A DNA stretch of 64,000 nt, from the NCBI GenBank assembly GCA_012931725.1, contig CM022951.1, forward strand, positions 5,231,532-5,295,531, given 5' to 3'. The DNA comes from Litsea cubeba. Lineage: Eukaryota > Streptophyta > Magnoliopsida > Laurales > Lauraceae. Under the pieces are notes generated by a model. The model saw only the letters and a list, made by a program, of their open reading frames with translations, did no database searches and had not been told where the DNA came from. The position numbers and the translations under genes are program-made. Of this stretch, positions 43,739 to 55,575 are shown piece by piece (positions within the stretch are counted from its first letter, which is position 1; the number at the start of each line of letters is the position of its first letter).

Positions 43739-45899
43739 TGGGCCACCATTAACAATAACACTGAAGAAATTATCTGATCCATCTCCTTGTTTAATTAAAC
43801 TAACATCTCCCAGTTACATACTTACATGGCTACTTTAGCCACTCTAACTGGTAGTGCAATAACCACCATCACCGACTCCCCTTTTGCTGCACGGCCTTTC
43901 TACCAGCTGAGGAGTGAGGACTCAATTCTCATCTTCAGTCCACAGACGGCACAGCGTTCGTCGTTGCTCTCTGATGCACTTGCCCTGCAAAGGTGGGGTG
44001 ATGCTGATGATAACAATGCCGGGGCATTCACCATCGACCGCCGTAATGTCCTCGTCGGATTGGGAGGTGGGATGTATTGTGCACTAAGCGGTGCCTTTGG
44101 TACTGGTTTGGACGAGAAAGCCGCCATCGCATCTCCCATTGCTCAAGTAGATCGACATATCCAAGTGTGGGCCGTCCGCTGTGACCAGCTTTGATCCGAC
44201 GAATGATGACTTAATGCCCATGACAAGATTGTGGAGTTCAAACCCCCGCCACCGTCTTCCACCCGTATGCGTGTGAGGCGAGCAGCTCAAGACGTGGTGA
44301 GAGATGAAGAGTACATGGCCAAGTTCAAAAAAGCCATTCATCTGATGAAGAATCTGGATCCTGAAGACCCAAGGAGCTTCTCTCAACGGGCCAATATCCA
44401 CTGCGCCTACTGTAATGGCGCATACGAGCAGGTGGGCTTCCCTAAACTAAGGTTGCAGGTGCATGAGTCATGGCTCTTCTTCCCTTTCCACCGCTACTAC
44501 CTCTACTTCTTTGAAAGGATCCTTGGCAATCTCATTGGGGAGGACTCCTTTGCAGTTCCTTTTTGGAATTGGGACTCTCCCGGACGCATGGAACTTCCGG
44601 CCATATACGCCGACCCGTCGTCGCCTCTCTACGACCCGTGCCGCAACCCGGATCACCAGCCTCCCCACGTCGTTAATCTGGACGTGAAGAGCCAGACAAA
44701 CCCTTCAGGACAACCCATCAGTGATGGGGAGATGATTTGCAACAATCTCAGCATCATGTATCGAGCTATGGAGCCCTCTAGCGCTGACCTGTTCCTGGGC
44801 TCCCCATGCAGGGCTGGAGATGCGAAAGGCGCATCCGGCTCGGTGGAGCTTACACCACATGGGGCGATACATGTATGGGCCGGCGACCCGAGGCAGCGGT
44901 TCGGAGAGGACATGGGCAGCTTTCACTCGACAGCTCGTGACACGGTTTTCTACGCGCACCACTCGAACGTGGATAGGCTGTGGAATGTGTGGAAAGAGTT
45001 GGATCCCTCACACAAGGACTTCACTGATCCGGACTGGTTGGACTCTGGATTCCTCTTCTGCGACGAGAACGCCCAGATGGTGAGGGTCAAGATTCAAGAC
45101 TGCCTCGACACTGCTAAGCTTGGATACGCTTACCAACAGGTTAGTTATAAATTAAAAGAGGCTGTGTATGTTATTTGCACAGGGTACATATGATTAAGAA
45201 TTGAATTCATGGTCAATTCAGTGGTACTTGTCAAGGATGTGAAGTGAGATCAAGATAGAAAGTAAAAGATGATAAATAAAATATATGGAAGTGATGTTGG
45301 TTGGAAGCTGACTTCCCGGCAGGATTAATTTGAGTTACAAGAGAGATGGGTGGGGAGTTTATTTAAGAACGTGGATCCTGTGAGGGATTTTGTCACACCC
45401 CAAAAATTTGATTTGATCATAACCGCATCATTGGGGCATGAGAATTTTTTCCCTTAAATACATTTGCGGCCCCAATTTTGGGTGGATCGAAGTCTATAGT
45501 GAGGTTATAAGTGATGATCAGTCACCATAAACAAACACGGAAGCAACGATTCATACAATCTATGCAGATGGTCATCAATATAACATACAATAACATTAGA
45601 GCTGATACAAGTAACAGAAAGGCATTTACTTATATTTCAATTATAAAATGCATTAGAGTTTTAACGAATATTTAAAATACCATAATGACCTGTGCAAGAG
45701 GCATCTATGCTCGTAGGCGGAATGTAAAGTGAGGCTCTCATGTACCAATCCAGCAGCACCACACTGCTGCCACACTCCGCTAGGGGTAAACCTTCAACTA
45801 GTGAATCTCGTAAGACCGGCACAACCACCTACACAATGGGTCCCAAACAAAACTTTACCAACCAGCAAAAATAATCAAACCATCATATACTATCAGAAT

Positions 45900-46120
45900 A
45901 AACACCCGGGCGAACTCGGTACCCAGACAGGCCGGTCGAACAAAGGCAACCCAGGCGAACCCGGTACCCAGACAAGCTGGTCAAACAAATCCAACCCAGA
46001 CGAACCTAGTACCAGACAAGCTGGTCAAACAAATGCAACCCAGGCGAACCCGGTCAAACCCAAACAAGCTAGTCAAACAAATGCAACCCAGGCGAATCCG
46101 GTCAAACCCAGACAAGCTGG
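45900..46120 (+). repeat. Minisatellite, unit about 45-48 bp
   Basis: About five imperfect units built from CAACCCAGGCGAACCCGGT and GACAAGCTGGTCAAACAAA. Confidence 0.8.
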
Positions 46121-46169
46121 TATGGTGGCGTACGTCCACCTCTCGATCTGCAGACGGTAAATACAAAAT

Positions 46170-46695
46170 CATACGTGGGCGCACACACGCACACACGAAC
46201 CCACATGTACACACATTCAGAGCCATACACACACAAACCCAAACCTACACATACTTACACAAACCCAAACCTAACATACACACATAGATCCAAACCTACA
46301 CATACACACAAACCCACACACACACATAAACCCAAACCTACACAAACTTACACAAACCCAAACCTACACATACACATATAAATCCAAACCTACACATACA
46401 CACACAAACCCAAACATACACATACATACATAGATCCAAACCCACAAACCCCCACACACACATACAAACCCACACACACAAAATTTAAAACCTACACATA
46501 CACACACAAACCCAAACATACACATGCACGCACAAATCCAAACGTACACAGGCACACAACCCAAACATACATAAGCACACAAACCCACACACACACAATT
46601 CAAAACCTACATACACACAGAAACCCAAACATATACATGCACACACAAATCCAAATGTACACACACACACACCCAAACCCACACACACACTCTCC
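46170..46695 (+). repeat. AC-rich microsatellite tract
   Basis: Irregular repeats of ACACACAAACCCAAACCTAC-type words. Minus-strand open frames rich in Val and Cys here are an artefact of the repeat. Confidence 0.9.
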
Positions 46696-47984
46696 TAAAC
46701 AAGAGGTCTAGTTAATCCTACATAGGGTGCTCCCATCACATTGTCAATAGAGCCACAAGGGAGCCCACCCAGCGAGCATATTAATAGAAGGTATTAGACC
46801 GAGTAACGGAACGAGTATATGCTCCTGTCTTGTAATATTAGGGAGGTCATAAGCTAACCATAGCCTATACAAATCCTATAGTCAAGGGCCAAGGGGAGTG
46901 GGCACTAACCAACCTAAGGCTAGGGTCATTCATCACATGTAGGGTCCATACAGTCTAATATGGTGGTTACGCGGATCCGAAATGTATCTCATAATCATTT
47001 GGTGCTTCTGAAGTTGTTGCACCTCGGGGTTCCACTACGCCACCCACTTAGCCCAATATGGGACCCACATATACTACCTCACAACCCACAAGGAGATGTT
47101 AGCCTACACACCCCCTTACTAGAGATCCAATTCATATTCATATGTCAAGTGGGGCCAAGGTCCAAGTTTTAAGGGTAAATGGGTTTCAAATATTCCATTT
47201 AATTTAACACCATTTTTAATGCCCCCAAATCCATTCAATTTAACACCATTTTAACACCCATTAATAGCTCCACCATTAGTGTATTTGAAATCCATACCTA
47301 CCAACCCAATTATCATAAATGCACATATTAGAGATATGTAACACATTTAGAGATATTTAACATATTTATAGCATTAGTAGATATATTTAACATATTTAAA
47401 GTAGTAGTAGAGATCTTTAACATATTTAAAGTATCTAGTAGAGATATTTAACACATTTTAAGCATACTGAACACATTTTAAGCATCTAGTAGATATATTG
47501 AACATATTTAAAGCATCAAAACCAACAAATGTAACATGCACACGCTATTATTCATGTCCATGTACTTGCCTTGGCTTGATTGCCCAAATCCACAAATCCT
47601 AGCTCCATAGCCCAACAAACCAACCAAAAGGATAATAGCAAAATAAAACTAAATTAAAATATAAAACTAAAAGAATGGAAGCTTTAAGCTATCTTAACAC
47701 AATTCCACACCCAAAGCACATAAACCAAACCTAGGGGAAGTGAAGCTTACCAAACAGAGAAGGGAATGGAGTGGTGGCTTGAAATTGGAGATGAGATGCT
47801 CACGCGGTCCACGCGAAGATTATAGTGATGATCGGAGGTGATGGGCAGCCTCTAAGATCCATTTCAAGCAAGGTAGGTGAGAGAGGGTGAGAATGAGAGA
47901 AAAGAAATTGAAATTGAGATGGGGAGGTTGTGGGTCCCACATGATTGGTGGCCCACTAAATTAGTGGTGATGGGGAACTCTTAC

Positions 47985-48600
47985 ACATGGAACAAGGAGA
48001 TGGGACAGAGAAAGAAAGTAAGAGAGAGAGAGAGATGATGAAATAGTGAGATGGGTGGGGGAGGGAGTCAACCCACGTTGACAGTGAGTGGAGTGGAGTG
48101 GAGTGGAGTGAGGTGAGGTGAGGGAGAGATGAGATGAGATAGAATGAGAGGAAGAAATGGGTGGGGGTGGGTGCTCAGTCACTTGGCAGGGAGATGAGTG
48201 AGGAAGAGAGAAAAGAAAGGAAGAAAACAGAGAAAGAAAGAGAAAAACAGAGAAAGGGGAAATGGGGAAAACAAGGAGATGGGTTGGGGGGAATTTCGCC
48301 GGAGATGATGGTGGCCGGAAGTGATACAGGTGGATCGCCGACGGCGACGGCGCCGTGTTCGGAGTCCGGCGGTAGTGGGCAGCATGGCTGGGTGAGGGAG
48401 AGATGAGTGAGAGAAATGAGATGGGAGAAGAGATGAGAGAGTGGAGAAGAGAAAGGAGAAAGAGATGGCTGGCGAACTCGGAGTCCGACGGCAGCAAGGA
48501 GCTTGGGAGGAAGAGTGGACAACGAGAGAGATGGGAGAAAGAGATGGTGGAGGTTGCTGCTGTTGTGGAAATGAGAAGAAGGGGAATGGTTATGTGACCT
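47985..48600 (+). repeat. Purine-rich low-complexity tract
   Basis: GA- and GGAGT-rich DNA, including a run of GAGAGAGA near 48025 and GGAGTGGAGTGGAGT near 48090. Ser/Pro-rich minus-strand frames are compositional. Confidence 0.8.
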
Positions 48601-50259
48601 AAATGAAGGGGAGGGCCAATGGGGAAAAAGGGGAAAGTGTAATGGGTAAGGGCTTTGCACGTGGATTAAGGGGGGTGGGGTACACAAGGGAATGAGATGG
48701 GAATAAAGGTGGGGATGAGGGATTTAATTAGGTGGGGGTAGGATGAGATGGGAATTAAGGCTAGGGGCCTTACAGTTTTGATTCATGGGGTGATTATGAG
48801 TGGACTTATCACGGTTCGCTACGTTAATGTGTGCAGCCGATAGCAGCTCCATGTGCATGGCAGGCTGGCTGTAGTGACGCGGGGGACCATGTTAGATCCA
48901 CTCACAGTTCCCCCTTTGTTGTCCTATAATAAAGTCTATCTTTTAGTGCAACCGCTTTTCTTTTTGGCAAGGAAAAGCACAAAGTAAGCCAAATTTTCTG
49001 TTATTCCCCAGAAAAGTTTTTCCAACATGGGCTTGAAAAAAAGAATTACCCCGAAGAAGATAGAAATTGCCCTTTTAGAAAAATGAGCTTAATAATTCAA
49101 TTGCATAAAACAAGCAGGTCCTAAAAGATGCTGAATTCTAAATTTAAAATGTACGTGACATACTAATATTTCTGTTAATGTTTGTGAAGGTGGGACTTCC
49201 ATGGTTAAAACTTTCGCCCAACTCCCACTGCCACAGCTCGCCAACAACTACAGAGGGTCAAGATAAGTGAGGATGACACGGGGTTGGTCTTTCCACGGTA
49301 GCTCGACGAGGCAGTGAAAACAACGGTGAAGAGGCCAAAGAAGGCGAGGAGCAGGAAGGAGAAGGAGGAAGAGGAGGAGGTTCTGGTGGTAGAATTCATC
49401 GAGATGAGAAAGGAGGTGGCAGCGAAGATGGATGTGTTTGTGAATGTGGACGATTACACCAAGTCTGGACCGGGCAACAGAGAGTTTGCAGGCAGCTTGG
49501 TGAATGTGGTGCAATCGCACTCTGACTCATCCTCTAAAAGCATGTTGTTGAAGATAGGGATAACAAATTTGCTAGAAGATATAAGAGCAGAAGAGGATGA
49601 TGCAGTGTTGGTGACCTTGGTGCCGAGGTTTGGCCAAGATGCTTTCACAGTTGGAGGAGTTCATATACAACTCCAAAGCATCTTTTCCTAGCTAGGAAGG
49701 AAATTTTGTTGAGCTGTATTGTCTTGTGGTTGTGGAGGGATTCCACCATCCACCGTGAATTCAATCCTCAATTCTCCTATGGGAAATTCTATATGCACCA
49801 CCAGTTTTGATGAATACACCCACTTTTAAATTTATTTTTAATTACCAAATTGCCCTCTGGTGAAAGGACGAACTAGCCCTTCACCCATCAACCTCCTCTC
49901 CTCTTCCTTTCGTTCTTTTACAATGGAGGTGAGCCGTTTCTCTACTGTCATCTCCTATTCCTCCTCTTTTTCTTCTTCATTCTCCCTTTCATCCATTGTT
50001 TCGTAACCGTTCCCTCGCACTCATTCATGCCCGTTGATGTTCATCTCTTTCCTCATCATCTTCTTCAACCTTTTTAAAGTATCCTTAAGTCTCATCATCT
50101 TCTTCAACCCTTGAAAGTACTCATCTCCCCGGGGCACATTGTCTACTGAAAGCAAGCATTTTCAACATGAACAGCAACCGACAATCTACCAAGAGGAGGT
50201 ATATTCTCCAACTTCGTTTCCAGCTCGTCATTCAGTTTTCCCGCGATATGCTCGGTATT

Positions 50260-50445
50260 CCAGAACCGTGCAAAATCACTCTACACGGCACATTTTAACT
50301 GTGCAATATTTTTTTTGCACGGTCACAATAAACCGTGCAAAATAAACTTGCACGGTTATATTAAACCGTGCAAGAAAATAATGTACAGCTATAATTTGCC
50401 GTGCAGTGTGATTTTGCACGGTCTTACAGGACCGTGCACTAATAA
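50260..50445. repeat. GCACGG hairpin cluster 1
   Basis: TTGCACGGT and ACCGTGCAA alternate; successive pairs such as 50320-50345 and 50350-50375 form short hairpins with loops of about eight bases, plus single copies. It lies in the probable first intron of the transposase. Confidence 0.85.
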
Positions 50446-51135
50446 ACTAATAATTTTGGGATCATATTTTCAGGAGATTTGATTCAACTGGTGCAAGTCA
50501 GTGCTCTCTTGATTTTACTAATGTCTCCACCACTGAAACGATATTCAGAAGCCGAGAGGATCTAATCCAATGGACACGGGATGTCGGAAAGAAACATGGC
50601 TTAGTGATTGTAATCAAAACTTCGGATGCTGGTGGAGATGGTAGGAAATCGAGAATAGTTTTATCCTGTGAGAGATGTGGTAGTTACAGGGCTTCATCGA
50701 GGCAACGGGAACGAAGAAGTGTAATTGCCATTTTGCTTTGAAGGGTCGAAAGTCGCCAACTGACGATGATTGGATGTTAGCAGTGGTTTGTGGGATACAC
50801 AATCATCCAAACGCACAACATCTCGAGGTGCACTCGTTCGCTGGGAGGCTTTCAACGGAAGAGATTAATGTTTTGATTGATATGTCTAAGAGTCTAGTGA
50901 AGCGAAGGAACATCCTTCGAACACTGCAGGAGCGGAATGTGCACAACACCACTACGATGAAGAGTATCTACAATGCTCGTCAGAAGTTTAGGGTGACAGA
51001 GATGGCCGGTCGATCACAGATGCAGCAACTTATGATGCATTTAGAGAAGAACAAGTACATTGAGTATCACACTAGCAATGATGCTACAGATGCAATCTTA
51101 GACCTATTCTGGGCACATCCATCATCTATTCAGCT

Positions 51136-51567
51136 TAGGGCTGCACAGAACCAGACCGTAGACCGGACCGGACCGGACCGGATTTGTGGTCTTACCGGAC
51201 CGGTTATTCCGGTCCGGTCCGGACCTTTTGTGGTCCAGTCTGGACCGGATCGGACCGCATTTCTTAAAATAATAATTTTTTTTCATATAGATGAGCCCAT
51301 GAGGCATGAGCCCAACACCCATTTGTAAAACCCATCATTCATTCATTTGACATTTGCCCACTTTTTAGATGTGAGGTGAAAATGAAAAAAAAAAAAAAAA
51401 ACGAAAAAAAAAAAGTGAAAAAAAAAAATGAAAAAAAAAAAAGGGAAACCGGTCCGGACCACTTATAAGTGGTCTGGTCCGGTCCTTCATTTTAGGCCGG
51501 ACCGAAAATCCGGTCCGACCGGATTCCGGTCCGAAAACCGGACCGGAAATCCGGGTGATCACCCCTA
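51136..51567. mobile_element. hAT MITE inside the MULE transposase
   Basis: 432 bp, ends TAGGGCTGCAC and TGATCACCCCTA, perfect 8-bp duplication ATTCAGCT (51128-51135 and 51568-51575). Interior is GGACCGGACC-type subterminal repeats around an A-rich centre. Removing it with one target copy restores the local transposase frame. Confidence 0.93.
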
Positions 51568-52426
51568 ATTCAGCTATTACGTGCATTTTCAGAAGTTTTG
51601 ATAATGGATTCCACGTACAAGACCAATAGATATCGACTTCCATTGCTTGAGATTGTTGGTGTCACATCTACCCAACTGACGTTCTCCGTTGCCTTTGTTT
51701 ACCTTGATTCAGAGAAGGAGGCCAATTATAGATGAGCCCTGGAGAGGCTTAAGGATGTAATGGATGGATGCATTATGCCACGTGCGATTGTCACAGATAG
51801 AGAGTTAGCACTCACGAATACAATCAAAGTTGTATATCCGAATGAAGCAAACTTATTACACAGGTGGCATATATCTAGGAACATCTTGGCAAACTGTAAG
51901 AAGTTCTTTGAGACCAACGACAGATGAGATGCTTTTATCTCCTGTTGGACCATGTTGGTACTCTCTCCAACTGAAAGTGACTATATTCATTATGCATTGG
52001 TCTATAGAGGAGATGACCGGGTTGGAGAGCTGTACTACGCATTGTCTTACTTCGAAAACAATCCAGGATTTGATCGGTGGGTGACAATGCCGGACATGGG
52101 TTACTTGATATATTCATATTATAAAGTTGTATTGGTCCTGCTTTAATTGCAGCAATGCTTGACTTTCTTGCCTTTGATATCACCCCCGATTCAACAAGTG
52201 ATCACAAAATTATCGCGATTGGTTTCGTCAATGGAAACCATTACGTTCAGGTATTCATGAAGCCAGAAGCACTCATGCCTCCCATTGCAACAAATTGGCA
52301 TAGACATCATCATCCTGATGCAGATGGATGGCAGCTCCCATATGCAAATCGCATCGAGCAATTCAGAGACATTTTGGGAAATAGTGTAGCAACACAAGAG
52401 TCGGTTAATCTTGACACCGATTGATT

Positions 52427-53009
52427 ATATAAACCGATTGTCATTTGATGTAACCATATGAATTATATAATGGAACTCAGTTTGATGTAATCGTTTGCTT
52501 GTCATTTGATGTAAAAATTTTATTGTCATTTGATGTAACTCAATTTATTCTTCTGTGTTGTGTAAAACATGGCCTGCATGGCCATTATGTAATGTGCAAA
52601 TCAGAATCTGCACGGCCAACAAATAATGTGCATAACACATTATGCACGGCCATTATGTGCCGTGCAGACCATGTTATGCACGTCACATAATGGCCGTCAT
52701 AATCTGTTATGCACATTACTTATATTTGGTGCAGACCTATGTCCCTTTCATTTCATTTTGTCTAATCTTTCTTTTACACAAATACAGACTATAAGATCTC
52801 TGAAAATATAAAAATTCATCCATTATAGGAGACCTCTCAAAAAGTTTCCTTGGATTCATCAATTACCAAAAAAAAAAGTATATATTTATGTAAAAGTGAT
52901 TATTTACATAATTGCCGTAAAAAAAAGTGGCATAAAATTCACCAAGTTCCAAAAAAAAAATTACAAACTCCCATGACATAATCATAAAATCCAAAAACAC
53001 CAACTCTTA
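52427..53009. repeat. Between the convergent MULE genes; hairpin cluster 2
   Basis: At 52565-52730 several TGCACGGCC, GGCCGTGCA and TGTGCAT words alternate and can pair, for example TGCACGGCCATTATGTGCCG followed by TGCA. The rest is AT-rich and probably holds both 3' untranslated regions. Confidence 0.7.
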
Positions 53010-55300
53010 TCATGGACACGTACGTCGTCGGTACGTCACCGGCAAGCCATCCAAGATCTCGAGCGTGGTCTATATTGCCCGGTAATAAAAATCAGTAGAC
53101 TGACCAGGCTGTGCAATCGTAGCACGAAGATTATCACTCGCTCGACGGATCTGTAAGAAATCATTATACATGTTAATAATTAAGAGAATTATAACTTTTA
53201 AAATGGATGCATAATGTTACAATTGAAATTTCAAACGCTCACCACTCTTGGAGTCGGGTCATCTTGATCCTCATGAGGATGATAATGGGAGTGACATTCG
53301 GGTACCCGAGGATGTGAAATCCTAACAAACCACTCCATGTAGTCGGGTGAGCACTCCCATGCATGTTGTACTCGATGGCCACGGTGTGTTAGTGATAATA
53401 CATGATCCTCCCAAGACTCTCAATACTGATCAAGGAATCTGTAGGAGACCTTGTATTGCCCAGCAGTAGATCCTCGAGACGCACGAAGGGGCGCGAGCGG
53501 TGTTGGTGGGATGGTCTGAACATACCCAAACTGACGAAGAACCCTCTGTGAGTGGTAGGGTTCAATGACATCCATTGCTCTCAAGCAACCACACAAGAAT
53601 GAACTCTGTTGGAATGGATGCTAAGCCTTGGCACCGGTACACGGATTCCAAGCCACCTATGTCAAGAAGTAATTGAAACAACTCATTAATATTCTAACAA
53701 AAAACAGAGATCATCGAAAAAACTTAAAATAAATAGCAACATGTCTATTGGATGCTCACCTCACTAGGATGTTAGTCATCCAGTCTCTCCCGCAACAACT
53801 TGACGTTCTCCCTTCCAATCCCGGAATCTTGGCCAGGATTCCAGCGAGCCGCATGAGGCATTGCAGCCGTAAACCCCCATGCTGCAGGAGGACGGACAAA
53901 TGGGAAGTGCTCGTACACCCAAGACTGCAAGAGTTAGAGATTATTAATTATATAAATAAAAATAATATATAATGAATAGTTCAGAGATAGGCAAATGGAA
54001 AATAGAGTCAAAGAGGTATGCACATTTACCGTGAGGAGTGTCAGGTATCCAGCAATCTGTCTCACATCTGCCCTCATAGCGGTCCCCAATTGGCGATAAA
54101 GATATGCAACTGCGGCAGCCCCCCATGCATAATGACGGACCTGTCCCAAGTCCATCAGTAAAGATAGGTACGCAATGGGGACTCGGGTGGACGACTTATC
54201 GGTGAAAATTGTGCAGCCTAACAGATACAGAAGATAGCCCCTAGCTGCACAATCTACCCGCTCAACAGACAACCTGGGACCCACACTACTGCACACTCGC
54301 TTGATCCAGGCCATCCTCACTACCCCACCACGCGCCACTTGAAGTTCAGCAGACGCAGTCGCTCTATCCACGCCTAGTCCATGCTCAAGTAAATCTACCT
54401 GCTCGGTAAATCCTGTACTGGTCGATGCGTGGACAAGCAGTCCCGTTACTGGGATGCCGAGGAGAGTACCCACATCGTCTAAGGTGATCGTCATCTCACT
54501 AAATGGCATGTGGAAGGTGTTTGTCTCGGGCTGCCACCTCTCAACGAAACTGGATATCAGAGGGGCGGAAGTATATCGGTACGACAATGACTTAAGGCCA
54601 GCCAATCCAGACTCTTCTATAATCCCACGAAACCGAGGAACTTCGGTATCGGCCCCATCCCTGGGCCGAGGTATGTACCGATCCTTCAACCCTCGCCAAT
54701 GATTGATACACTTAAGCGGCTCACGTTCCTGCACATTAAAAGTTTTAATCTTCATTAATATATGTTATTATAGACTTCAACACATATTATTTGAAAAACA
54801 ATTAATTCACAAATTTAAAAAATGCAAGATTACCTCCCCGTCCCATATGGGTATGGCCACGTGCGTCCTGACACTAGAGAGGATCGATAAATCAGCCGGA
54901 CCGCCGGGGATAAGACCCTCCCCTGACGCCGCTGGGGGAGGACTGGATGGCTGTTCATCCTGGTCTGATGGATGATCCTCCCTTGCTGCCGCTGCAACAA
55001 AAGTGGACGATGTGCCTCCTCCTCCTTTGAGGAATCATGCTCTGATGAATCCTCCTCAGATGAATCATCATCTGACTCCTCTGACGAATCTGGGAGTGGA
55101 TCATGTCGCATTTTACGTCTTCGTTCAGATGCCGTTGGTCGTTGACGACCGGCAGTCGAAGTACTAGTATGCACACCTTGGCGACGCGCCGGTCTTATGA
55201 CACCGATCTCCGTCCTAACTCTAGATGGCTCGCTAGAAGAACTAGCCCGTCCACCTATTGAAAGTGAGCTGCCACCGCGATGAGGAGGTCTTCTAGGCAT
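53010..55300 (-). pseudogene. Plant mobile domain (PMD) protein gene, decayed
   Basis: Minus strand, about five exons. Exon 1 (55300-54837) starts MPRRPPHRGGSS with an acidic Ser/Glu/Asp stretch and ends in SILSSVRTHVAIPIWDGE, which needs a frame change near 55015. Exon 2 (54732-about 54030) holds the PMD core (FHMPFSEMTITLDDVGTLLG and WIKRV). Later exons (about 53926-53760, 53656-53240 and 53150-53010) give WVYEHFPFVRPPAAWGF, VLRQFGYVQTIP and ESWEDHVLSL, with stops near 53775, near 53620 and at 53420-53422. The family includes host proteins MAIN and MAIL1, which act in silencing and genome stability, and many transposon-borne relatives; the position inside a MULE puts this among the latter. 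Its function in the element is unknown. Confidence 0.8.
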
Positions 55301-55349
55301 ATTCTAATCTGTTCAAAATAAAAAATAAAAATTGTTATTTAACATTGTA

Positions 55350-55575
55350 AATTTGTTCTGCACGGCATACTATTAATGTGCAATCTCATATCTGCACGGC
55401 CAATGTTAGCCGTGCATATGTAATTTGCACGGCATATCGACACCGTGCAAATAATATATGCACGGCTAGCATTGGCCGTGCAGATGTGAAATGCACAACT
55501 AACAATGGCCGTGCATATAGTAAATGCACGGTGTCGATATGCAGTGCAAATTTAACCTGCACACTTCTGGTTTGC
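55350..55575. repeat. GCACGG hairpin cluster 3
   Basis: About five short hairpins such as TGCACGGCCAATGTTAGCCG followed by TGCA, with stems of 8-9 bp and loops near nine bases. It lies just upstream of the PMD start codon, in its 5' flank. Confidence 0.85.

Larger units (their letters stand above)
45391..48774 (-). mobile_element. LTR-like insertion in the polyphenol oxidase intron
   Basis: Bounded by TGTCACACCCC and GGGGCCTTACA (TG...CA ends; on the minus strand TGTAAGGCCCC...GGGGTGTGACA). Flanking pentamers GATTT and GTTTT agree at four of five bases. It encodes nothing recognisable and includes a minisatellite, a long AC-rich stretch and a purine-rich tail. A solo LTR or a non-autonomous LTR element is the best guess. 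Removing it leaves an intron of about 660 bp. Confidence 0.5.
43826..49691 (+). pseudogene. PPO: Polyphenol oxidase, broken by frameshifts and a stop
   Basis: Plastid polyphenol oxidase, which oxidises o-diphenols to quinones in the thylakoid lumen. Exon 1 (43826-45139): transit peptide, twin-arginine lumen signal (RRNVLVGLGGG), copper site A (HCAYC, QVHESWLFFPFHRYYLYFFE), copper site B (HGAIHVWAGDP, AHHSNVDRLW) and the DWL domain. All ligand histidines I can read are kept. Exon 2 (49190-49691) carries VGLPWL and the KFDV domain (VKRPKKARSRKEKEEEEEV, ending QLQSIFS). Defects: the frame shifts near 44155 and back near 44216, with a TGA at 44192-44194; exon 2 has a shift near 49220 and TAG at 49299-49301. 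Exons are joined by a GT-AG intron of 4050 bp, most of it an LTR-like insertion. The frame opening at 44231 is not the true start. Confidence 0.88.
50139..52426 (+). pseudogene. FAR1/MULE transposase with OTU-like C-terminus
   Basis: A probable short first exon ends near 50250; the main exon starts at 50474 after an AG. Order: FAR1-like zinc fold (CERCGSYR, CNCHFALKG, CGIHNHPNAQH), linker, MULE catalytic core (LIMDSTYKTNRY near 51600 and IVTDRELAL near 51785, two acidic residues; LLHRWHISRNI), then an OTU-like segment (MPDMGYLIYSYYKVV; IAIGFVNGNHYVQVFMKP with its His). It would cut and paste the element in the nucleus; the OTU part resembles a deubiquitinase fold. Defects: a shift near 50710, TGA at 51733-51735 and 51925-51927 where Trp is expected, a further shift near 52140, and a hAT MITE at 51136. 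Confidence 0.8.

Noticed and set aside
44231..45193. Intact 320-residue tyrosinase gene
   Set aside because: Its Met is internal, the transit peptide lies upstream in a shifted frame, and the end reads through a splice donor into the intron.
46364..46688. Cys/Val-rich minus-strand frames
   Set aside because: Translation of AC repeats.
48175..48687. Ser/Pro/His-rich minus-strand frames
   Set aside because: Translation of a purine-rich low-complexity tract.
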